Source of the DNA: Caenorhabditis remanei
Lineage: Eukaryota; Nematoda; Chromadorea; Rhabditida; Rhabditidae
NCBI RefSeq assembly: GCF_010183535.1
Contig: NC_071332.1
Location: 496,001 to 560,000 of the forward strand
Direction: 5' to 3'
Length of the DNA: 64,000 nucleotides
Part shown: piece after piece, positions 12,829 to 21,264 of the stretch
Numbering within the stretch: the first letter of the stretch is position 1
Layout: the number at the start of each line of letters is the position of its first letter
Translations under genes and position numbers: made by a program
The notes under the pieces: model-generated
Told to the model about the DNA's origin: nothing
Database searches by the model: none
What the model saw: the letters and a program-made list of their open reading frames with translations, nothing else

Positions 12829-14893
12829 ACGACACCAATAGTTCTCGAAAACTTGAAGAAAAAGTCATGATGAGTGTATTCAACAAGCACTCTAGCTTTT
12901 TCAAGTCGGAGAACCCCCTGTAGTTCTTCGCACACGTGGTGACTAGAACTGCTCCGGATCAGAGGCTCCTTGCAGTCTACTGTTTCATGCGTTTAGGAGA
13001 TGGTTCTGCCCGCACTGAAGGAATGCGAACTATGTTCGCGAAGTCGGAGAACCTCTTACGAGAGGTCTTCGCACACGTGGTGACTAGAACTGCTCCGGAT
13101 CAGAGGCTCCTTGCAGTCTACTGTTTCATGCGTTTAGGAGATGGTTCTGCCCGCACTGAAGGAATGCGAACTATGTTCGCGAAGTCGGAGAACCTCTTAC
13201 GAGAGGTCTTCGCACACGTGGTGACTAGAACTGCTCCGGATCAGAGGCTCCTTGCAGTCTACTGTTTCATGCGTTTAGGAGATGGTTCTGCCCGCACTGA
13301 AGGAATGCGAACTATGTTCGCGAAGTCGGAGAACCTCTTACGAGAGGTCTTCGCACACGTGGTGACTAGAACTGCTCCGGATCAGAGGCTCCTTGCAGTC
13401 TACTGTTTCATGCGTTTAGGAGATGGTTCTGCCCGCACTGAAGGAATGCGAACTATGTTCGCGAAGTCGGAGAACCTCTTACGAGAGGTCTTCGCACACG
13501 TGGTGACTAGAACTGCTCCGGATCAGAGGCTCCTTGCAGTCTACTGTTTCATGCGTTTAGGAGATGGTTCTGCCCGCACTGAAGGAATGCGAACTATGTT
13601 CGCGAAGTCGGAGAACCTCTTACGAGAGGTCTTCGCACACGTGGTGACTAGAACTGCTCCGGATCAGAGGCTCCTTGCAGTCTACTGTTTCATGCGTTTA
13701 GGAGATGGTTCTGCCCGCACTGAAGGAATGCGAACTATGTTCGCGAAGTCGGAGAACCTCTTACGAGAGGTCTTCGCACACGTGGTGACTAGAACTGCTC
13801 CGGATCAGAGGCTCCTTGCAGTCTACTGTTTCATGCGTTTAGGAGATGGTTCTGCCCGCACTGAAGGAATGCGAACTATGTTCGCGAAGTCGGAGAACCT
13901 CTTACGAGAGGTCTTCGCACACGTGGTGACTAGAACTGCTCCGGATCAGAGGCTCCTTGCAGTCTACTGTTTCATGCGTTTAGGAGATGGTTCTGCCCGC
14001 ACTGAAGGAATGCGAACTATGTTCGCGAAGTCGGAGAACCTCTTACGAGAGGTCTTCGCACACGTGGTGACTAGAACTGCTCCGGATCAGAGGCTCCTTG
14101 CAGTCTACTGTTTCATGCGTTTAGGAGATGGTTCTGCCCGCACAATTCGCGATGATTACATTCACTCCGGTGATTAGATTTATGAGCGAATTAAGGATAA
14201 AAAATAGAACGGTGAAGACAACGAAGGCAAAGCTGAAGGAATGGAGCTGATGAAGCAACTGGAAACTGGAGGAATTCAATCAGATGAACACGGTGAGTTT
14301 TGAAAAGTTTGTCCATAAAAAGGGGCGGAGGTGGCCAATGAGACGCAAGAAAGTTATTGCAACCCGGGCACACGTTTTTAGCAATAACAGCGCACGCATT
14401 ACCTAGTTTTGTAATAAGCCAAATTTCAAGTAGTAAAGCATTGGTTTGTCCGTTTTTAGCGAAAGGTATTCAATATGAAGCATATTTGTTTCACTTTCCG
14501 GTGATTAGAGGTGTGTCTAAAAATGATTATTTTAGGCGGAAAAGAGTTTCGAAGCACGAACGAAACCATAATGGAGGTGTACACGGCTCGTTTAATGGAT
14601 CAATTGGAGAATTCATGCTTGGCTGGGGCATCACCTCTCGGACGCACATCGATGACACTAGAATTCGACGGACAGTTGGCTGCGTTGAAGCTGGCTTTCG
14701 CGAAAGCTACTTTTCCGTTGGGCAGTGAGAAACCGAGAATCTATTCGTCAAAGATGCCTAGCTGGTATGGACAAGTGAGTACTGTTTGTCATGAAAGTTG
14801 TTTAAATTTCTAACGTTTCAGACGGCTCCAAATACATCCTATACCACTGACGATCAAATCACTGACGAACCACTGACGATCAAATCCAAGTGA
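12829..14893 (+). pseudogene. Decayed three-exon gene with internal 47-residue repeats
   Basis: One reading frame runs from the acceptor at 12828 through a tandem array to a donor at 14292. It then joins 14536-14774 and 14822-14893 with matching phases and ends in TGA. Exon 2 reads like real protein, with motifs STNETIMEVYTARL and KMPSWYGQ. Exon 1 contains three in-frame TAG codons (12921, 14175, 14205), so it should not make a full protein unless they are read through or removed. The same frame continues on both sides of every stop, and the first, degenerate repeat copy differs from the others by an in-frame 3-base deletion. I do not recognise the family. A 413-codon open frame spans the array, but it begins at GTG and has no ATG at its start. 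Confidence 0.55.
12924..14150 (+). repeat. 141-bp perfect tandem array (about 8.7 copies)
   Basis: GCTCCGGATCAGAGGCTCC recurs every 141 bases from about 12953 to 14081 (nine times) with essentially no differences. The period is 47 codons, so one plus frame stays open through all copies (for example DQRLLAVYCFMRLGDGSART per unit). Such identity implies very recent expansion or ongoing homogenisation. Confidence 0.97.
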
Positions 14894-15746
14894 CGATCAA
14901 ATTACTGACGGTTACCAATAACTACAGGTGAGGATATAGTGGATATAGCTGAAAATGAAATGAGAAATTATTTCAGAGTGGAGATGGAGAATCGATAAGT
15001 GTAAAGCGACAACGCTTAACAAATTGAACGCCTGAAAGTGGATCCGTCGAAATGGGAAGGCAGAGAAGATGAAGAATACTGAAACTCAAAGGAAAACGGA
15101 TGAATTCTCTCAGCCGATACTCGAATTCGGCCTTTTCTCACGAAACGAGTAAAATGTAAAATCTGTCAAGTTGTTTTGTTCAATTGAAAGAATATTATGA
15201 TTGATTTATATTGATTAATCTGAAAATGAATATTTATTGTGATCCCTGTTTTCTTGAATGTCGGTGGAATAAAAATAAAACAAAAGAAATACGAAATCGG
15301 GTTTGAAAACCAAAAAACGGGAAGAAAATCAGCTAAAAACAGACAGAAATCGAAACCTCTTATTAAAAATGATGGAACACGTATCAAGACAAGGATTTGT
15401 CCAATATTCAGAATTTGAAGTTGGTACAGCAATTTTGTTTGTTTTTGAAACGATTTCAGAGTTGAAACAATATGAAATCTATACATATCTGTAGAAATTA
15501 GAAAAATCACTTGTAAAAGTGAAAAGTCCGTGGACCCGCGTGGGAACCTTACCATTTTCCCATGAACAATCCTGAGAAAATTTCGAAAAATTATGGAAAT
15601 TTGAAAAATGAAAATTCGGAAATTTGAAAAATTACCGTTTTCTCGTTCCAGCTCTATCGCTCATGTTTCTATTTTTTTTTCAGATAAGTTTTTTCTGTGT
15701 TGTTCCGTTCAAAACATCTCCGTAGTTTATTGAAATGTATATTCAG
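14894..15746. other. AT-rich intergenic, no gene seen
   Basis: Contains short GACGATCAAAT repeats just after the decayed gene and a 129-codon minus frame (15166-15555) of low-complexity, intron-like composition without splice support. Nothing here is called as coding. Confidence 0.4.
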
Positions 15747-15959
15747 CATAGTTGTCAAGGCCCGGCCCGGCTTCAAAAAATGACCCTTTTTTTTCGAAAT
15801 TTTTTCAATTTTTCATCGGAAATGTGACCATTTTTGACTATTTTTCAGAATTTCTTCTAATTCTGACTGATAGTCGAAAATTTGACTTTTTCGCGAAACA
15901 ATTCAAAAAATTTGAAAATTTGACTTTCGCGCCAATTTGCCCGGGCCTTGACAACTATG
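15747..15959. mobile_element. hAT-type MITE (GC-tipped family, 213 bp)
   Basis: Starts CATAGTTGTCAAGGCCCGG and ends GGGCCTTGACAACTATG; the 8-base duplication ATATTCAG lies at 15739-15746 and 15960-15967. The interior is AT-rich. Compact member of the family. Confidence 0.9.
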
Positions 15960-16187
15960 ATATTCAGGTCACTCTTCCTCGATCTACTCTCTTCAGATGG
16001 CAACTTGGCTTCAGCTCATCAGTGCAATTCGACTCTCCCCGATGATTTCTTCGCCCAATTGAAACAATTTTTTTTGAAAAAAAATTAATATCAAATTTTA
16101 TATTTTCCCATTAAAAGCTCTTAATAAAATATTACAAAACATCACAATATCACATTTATCAAATCTGATAGACTTAGACAATCAACG

Positions 16188-16712
16188 TTAAAATTTTTCT
16201 TCGAGTTTCTCCAGTTTTCCCTGCTTCGATTTCGACGTGGCTCTGGAGTTGTTGTCGTTGGGACGCAGCCGACGAGTGATGCTACTTGAATCTGTAAATT
16301 TTACAAATTATATTTTTGATTGACGATGTATTAATTCGGCACCGTTCTTACAACTGCGCTCTACCGAAATCCCCTTGAAAAATATCTATTTTTCTCTTCG
16401 TCTCTCAATTTCACACACAATTTTCTTGGGTTTTAATAGAGCGCGGTTGTAAGAAGCGTGCCGTGCTATTAGTTGTTTGTTTCCTACCTGAAATCACGAC
16501 GACACCAATGAACCTGACACCAGAAGGAAGAAATCTGAAAAAAAGTATCATTAACCGGTGGGATTTTTTTTCGGAACAATATTACCGGGAAATAGTTTTT
16601 TGAAGTTCCCTGCCGACGTCGCTGATGACTGATTTATCTGAAAGTAGTACGATTAACCGGACGGAATGAATTTACGGAACAATTTACCCGGAAATTTCTG
16701 TCGATTTGACAT
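16188..16712 (-). CDS. Small 75-residue protein, four exons
   Basis: Exons (minus): 16688-16712, 16586-16637, 16488-16534, 16188-16291. All four junctions are canonical GT-AG with matching phases, and two of the three introns are about 50 bases. The ATG lies four bases after an acceptor (CCAG), a likely spliced-leader site. The protein starts MSNRQKFPDKS, has a short hydrophobic stretch VRFIGVVVIS in the middle and ends in a lysine-rich, charged tail (KSKQGKLEKLEEKF), possibly helical. I do not recognise a family or function. It is divergent from wdr-5.3, 397 bases apart, so a shared promoter is likely. The last intron is mostly a MITE. No exon exceeds 104 bases, so frame-length scans miss it. 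The four-fold agreement of phase and splice consensus makes a chance model unlikely. Confidence 0.75.
16326..16481. mobile_element. Palindromic MITE (GCGCTCTACCG family)
   Basis: Left arm GCACCGTTCTTACAACTGCG then CTCTACCGAAA; right arm TAGAGCGCGGTTGTAAGAAG then CGTGCCGTGCTATTAG. It occupies most of the last intron of the small minus-strand gene. Confidence 0.8.
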
Positions 16713-17109
16713 TCGGCTGGAAAAATAATAATTTAGAAGGAAAAAAAAATGGAAATGTTGGGAGATTTTAGAATTTGGGGTTTAAAATTTATTTATTTTC
16801 ATTTTCATTCGAAAAAAGCGTGAAAAATAATGCAGTTTTATTATTTTCAGTATTTGTAAAAAGACTTGGCGAAAAAGTGAAGAAAAATTAGGGAGGATGC
16901 AAACGCGCTCCCTTGACTCGGCCGCATTTCCTAGGCCGCCGGCCGTGTACTCCCCGCGGAGGAGCTGTTGACGGTGTAGGTTTCCGTCACTGTGTTTTTT
17001 CATAACATTTTTTAGATTAAAACGTGTCTTAAACATTGAAAATGATATTTTTCCACTTTTTCTCAATAATTTACCCGCCAAATCTCAATTTTTTTGTAAT
17101 TTTCCAGTA
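16713..17109. promoter_or_regulatory. Bidirectional promoter region
   Basis: The 397 bases between two divergent starts. A GC-rich island at about 16900-16990 contains GGCCGTGTACTCCCCGCGG, similar to the block upstream of mre-11. The plus side ends TTTTCCAG two bases before the wdr-5.3 ATG, and the minus side ends in CCAG four bases before the other ATG. Both look like spliced-leader acceptors. Confidence 0.45.
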
Positions 17110-20100
17110 ATGAATCCTAACCAGCCGGGAGCCGCGCATTTTCAAGAAAATCTCCCGATTTTCTTACAACAAGTTCAAGCGGCACAAGAGGAGAAAGTAA
17201 GGGTTTAGTTCAGACTTGCAGGGTCGCCCCGGATTTGAATTTTTGAACTTTTTTGGAAAATTTAATTTTTTGAAATTTTTCTATATTTTTCTCAAGTATA
17301 TTCCTCAAAAACCTTTGAAACTTACAAAAAATCGATTTAAAAAAAAGATATTCGAAAAAAAAAACCCCGAAAAATGTCAAAAAACGTGTCGGAAGTCGGA
17401 AAATGGCATTTTTAGAGCAAAAAATGAGTTTTTTTTTAGCTTCAAAGTGAACTTTCAGCTTCATTATTTAACTGTTGAGCATTTTTTCTGACTTTTCGCA
17501 CTAAAAATTGATTTTTCAAAGCTAAATTTGAATTTCTGAGCTAAAAATCTAGTTCCCGTTGGTTCCGGCCCGACCCATTGCAAGTCTGGGTTCATTTGAA
17601 TGGAAAATTTGCATATATTTTAATATAGGGGTTATTTCCACCCGGCCTGCTTCCACTCCTCCAGCAGTCACTACAACCTCAACAACGGTTTCCCGGACTA
17701 CCGCCGCCTGGTCAGGGAGGACTAATCCCCGGTTTCCCCACATTTCCGGCCGGCTTCCCGATGCCTCATGGATTGACACTTCCGCTCGCTCCGATTCAAA
17801 ACACGATTCTATCTGGGATTTCTGAAATTTCAATGACAGAATCTGAATCTCCGCCCCCGATATCACCACTGAAATCCAAACAAGAAACGACGACGGAGGG
17901 ATGTAGTTACACTGTGATTCACACTTTGAAAGGACACACTAAATCGATTTCCGTCGTGAAATTCTCGCCGTGCGGAAAATATTTGGGCACGGCTTCTGCG
18001 GATAAACAGATCAAAATTTGGGAGACAGACAAATTTAATTGTGAGCGGACGGTAAGGTTTTTTGCATTGAAAAGGAATTTTTTGAGGAAAATCGCGGAAA
18101 AATTGCATAATTTCATTTAAAAATTGCTTTTGATTTTCGGGTTCAGAGTTTTTTCGCATAGCTCATTCACAAACAAAAAAAACGAAAATTCTATGCAAAT
18201 CGGCTAAAAATGCAGTTTAAACAGTTGAAAAGTTTGAATTTACCTTCGAAAACGGAACAAATTATCCAATTTTTCATAGAAATAACCGGATATCGGTATA
18301 ATCCATTTTTAATAAGAATTCCCGTTGGTATAGACAAAAAATGCAATTTTTCAGTCGTTGTGAGTCAGAAAAAGGAAAAATTCTACTAAAATATCCGAAA
18401 AATGTCAAAAAACGTATCGGAAGTAGGAAAAATTGCTTTTTTTTGAGCGAAAATTCGGAAAATTTTAGTTTTTTAGCTTCAAAGTGAACTTTCAGCTTCA
18501 TTATTGAATTTTTAAGCTAGACATCTAGTTTTACTGACTTTTCGCACTAAAAATTGAGTTTTCAAAGCAAAATTTGAGTTTATTAGCTAAAAATCTAGTT
18601 TTACTGACTTTTTCAGCTAGAAAATCGTTTTTTTGTGGCGAAAATTGACTTTTGAATTCGAAAAAGTAATTATTCGGCTTCAGAAATAAGTTTTTTAACT
18701 AGAAACTGACTTTTATGACAGGAAAATGACTTTTTAATGACTTAATACAGTATTTCAGTTTTTTGACACAAAAATTCCCATTTTTCCACAAAAATTGACC
18801 ATTTCGGATTCCTCTTCCAACAAAAAAAGTCATTTTTTAGTAATGGAGAGTCGGAAAAGTTGAAAATTTGTCTGAAATACTCGAAAAATGTCAAAAACCG
18901 TATGTTTTCGAGTTTTTTGACAGAAAAATGCCTGTTTTCCACGGAAAATGGCTATTTTCGACTTTCCCACATCTTGCTGATAAATTCGCTCCTTTTCCAA
19001 CTGCAAATCCTTCAATTTCCATTCAAAACATACAATTTTTCAGTCATGGAGAGTCGGAAAAAGCTGAAAATTTGTCTGAAATACCCGAAAAATGTCAAAA
19101 ACCGTATGTTTTCGAGTTTTTTGACAGAAAAATGCCTGTTTTCCACGAAAAATGATCTTTTTCACCTAAAAATCCTCTAAATTTCCAGCTGTACGGCCAC
19201 AAACTAGGAGTCAACGATATCTCGTGGACGTCAAACGGCGCGTTTCTCGCCTCCGCTTCAGATGACACGACAGTCAAACTGTTCTCCGTGGAGACAGGAA
19301 TCTGTTTGAGGACGATGAAAGGACACACGAGTTACGTGTTCAGTTGTGATTTCAATCCTCAATCGTCTCTGGTTGTATCCGGTGGATACGATGAGACGAT
19401 TCGAGTGTGGGATGTGTTGAATGGACAGTGTGTTCGAATGCTTCCTGCACACACTGATCCAGTCACTTCTGTCGCTTTTAATCATATGGGAAATCTCATT
19501 GCGAGCTCCTCGTTCGAAGGATGTATCCGTATTTGGGATTTATCTGATGGGCGGTGTCTTCAGACATTGGTTGACTTGGATCACGCTCCCGTCACTTATG
19601 TTTCATTCACGCCTAATGGGAAGTACTTGGTGTCTGGGGAGCTTGGCAGGTAAGCAAGTGCGCTTCAGGAAGAAAGCAGAGGAAAAATCATACGTGCAAA
19701 CCGGACCGAAACGGGCCGGCGCGTAACTCGCTTCAAACTCAATGTCATGAGCTGAAAAATATACCAAAATGTAGATCTCGACGAGTTCTATGTCCGTGAC
19801 CTACTACGGGACGGATGGCTATTCGTTAATGTGCCGCGGGCCAGGAAAAAGTGTCAAAAATCGCGAAAATGGCCAAAAGAGCCATTCTAACCCGGCCCGC
19901 GGCACATTAATGAATAGCCATCCGGCCTGTAGTAGATCACGGACATAGAACTCGTCGAGATCTACATTTTGGTATATTTTTCAGCTCATAATATTGAGTT
20001 TGAAGCGAGTTACGCGCCGACCCGTGTCGGCCCGGTTTGCAAGTATGGGAAAAATCGCCAAAAAATCGCTAGAAATCGCTTAAAATCCCACCGGAAGTGG

Positions 20101-20875
20101 CTTAAAACGCTGATTTTTGATACAAAACCTAGTTTTTCTTGTTTTTTTTTCACTTTTTCTGTTAAAAAAACTTCGATTTTCTGATTTTAGAGTCGAAAAT
20201 TCCAGTTTTTGAATGATTTTAGGCTATAGACGTGGCCAAAAAAACCGGAAAACTTGAATTTCCAGCAAAAAATACTGATTTTGCATAATTTTCAGCTGTA
20301 TTATGGAAATCTCTTCTTACAACCGCGCTCTACCGAAAACCGAAGAAATTTGTGTGCGAAATTGAGAGACTCAGTGAAAAAGAGACAGGGCATTTCGGTA
20401 GAGCGCAGTTGTAAGAGCTGCACCGTGCTAATATTCTTTTTACAAGTTCCGGTAGAGCACTGTTGAAACTACTACATTTATTTCAGTACGATCAAAATAT
20501 GGAGTTTGGAAAAAGAGAAAGCGGTGAAGAAATACAAGGGACACGTCAATGAGAAGTACTGCATTTTCGCCAATTTGGCAACTACGAAGGGACAGGTGAG
20601 CTTGTCCACGTAGAGTACACGACTCTGAATTTTTGAAAAAATTTCAAAATCTCTTCCTGAAATCCCCCGAATTTCTCCATTTCCAGCGTATCATCTGCGG
20701 CTCAGAAGACGGACGAATCATCGTTTGGGACGTCCAAAAGAAGACAATTCTCCAAGAATTATTCTGCCACACCACCCCGGTGCTCGCCACGGATTCCCAT
20801 CCGACACGGAATATGATGGCTTCTGGAGGACTCGAACCAGATCATGAAGTCAGAATTTGGTTCTCGAATTCATAA
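17110..20875 (+). CDS. wdr-5.3: WDR5-type WD40 protein
   Basis: WDR5 proteins are seven-bladed propellers that scaffold SET1/MLL-type histone H3K4 methyltransferase complexes in the nucleus. Exons: 17110-17196, 17629-18051, 19189-19649, 20487-20595, 20687-20875 (422 residues). Residues 30-100 are rich in Pro, Gly, Leu and Gln ([17 protein letters not shown]), a longer N-terminus than WDR5 itself. Seven repeats follow from about residue 130: LKGH..IKIWE, LYGH..VKLFS, MKGH..IRVWD, LPAH..IRIWD, a degenerate DHAP..IKIWS, YKGH..IIVWD and CHTT..VRIWF. The long N-terminus and the mre-11 neighbour point to wdr-5.3 rather than wdr-5.1 or 5.2. Intron 1 is almost entirely a GC-tipped MITE; introns 2 and 3 hold further repeats. 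The ATG lies two bases after a CCAG acceptor, a likely trans-splice site. Confidence 0.9.
17211..17588. mobile_element. GC-tipped MITE filling wdr-5.3 intron 1
   Basis: Starts CAGACTTGCAGGGTCGCCCC and ends CGACCCATTGCAAGTCTG. The intron is 17197-17628, so the element makes up nearly 90 percent of it. Candidate flanking duplications match at only about six of eight bases, so it is probably an old insertion. Confidence 0.75.
18838..19150. repeat. Two direct copies of a 110-bp intronic unit
   Basis: The block from TAATGGAGAGTCGGAAAA through TGCCTGTTTTCCAC at about 18840-18943 recurs at about 19043-19146, nearly identical, within wdr-5.3 intron 2. Diverged relatives occur at 17355-17465 and 18395-18505 (CCGAAAAATGTCAAAAAACG). 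Confidence 0.75.
19689..20047. mobile_element. hAT-type fold-back MITE (359 bp) in wdr-5.3 intron 3
   Basis: Starts CATACGTGCAAACCGG and ends CCGGTTTGCAAGTATG; the duplication GGAAAAAT lies at 19681-19688 and 20048-20055. Nearly the whole element is one inverted repeat of about 170-base arms (for example CTCGACGAGTTCTATGTCCG and its complement), with a short loop near 19860. Confidence 0.92.
20310..20450. mobile_element. Palindromic MITE (GCGCTCTACCG family)
   Basis: Left arm CTTCTTACAACCGCGCTCTA then CCGAAAA; right arm TTTCGGTAGAGCGCAGTTGT then AAGAGCTGCACCGTGCTAAT. Lies in wdr-5.3 intron 3 close to the next acceptor. Confidence 0.8.
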
Positions 20876-20984
20876 ATTTTAACATTTTCTTTTTTTATTT
20901 TTCCTCGAATAGCCTGCACTGTTTAACTCGTTCTAATTTGATTTCCCTTTGATTCTTTCACCCCGATCTCATTCTATTAGCAGT

Positions 20985-21120
20985 CCACTTTTCGACCATC
21001 CGCGCTCTACCGAAACCGAAGAAAATTGCGTGCGAAATTGAGAGACACAGAGAAAAAGAGACATTTTTCAAGAGCATTTCGGTGGAGCTGAGTTGTAAGA
21101 AGTGTGTCGTGCTAATATCC
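20985..21120. mobile_element. Palindromic MITE (GCGCTCTACCG family)
   Basis: CCGCGCTCTACCGAAACCGA on the left, and a right arm reading TTTCGGTGGAGCTGAGTTGT then AAGAAGTGTGTCGTGCTAAT. Its core GTGCGAAATTGAGAGAC matches the 20310 copy. It lies in the gap between the convergent wdr-5.3 and its neighbour. Confidence 0.75.
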
Positions 21121-21209
21121 AACTCGCTGCTTTTTTTGTTGACATAATCCTCCGTTCTCTGTTCTATATCAGATCTCTTTCTCACTTTTCAAATTCACTT
21201 ATTCACTAA

Positions 21210-21215
21210 TTTATT
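21210..21215 (-). terminator. Polyadenylation signal
   Basis: AATAAA on the minus strand about 50 bases beyond the stop of the 21265-23662 gene. Confidence 0.5.
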
Positions 21216-21264
21216 TAAATCTTGTCACATTTATTTACTCATTTTTATCATTTTTCGACTATTT

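Noticed and set aside
12936..14177. 413-codon open frame as an intact protein-coding gene
   Set aside because: It begins with GTG, not ATG, and is bounded by in-frame TAG codons. It is open because a 141-base repeat is a multiple of three. Described instead as part of a decayed gene.
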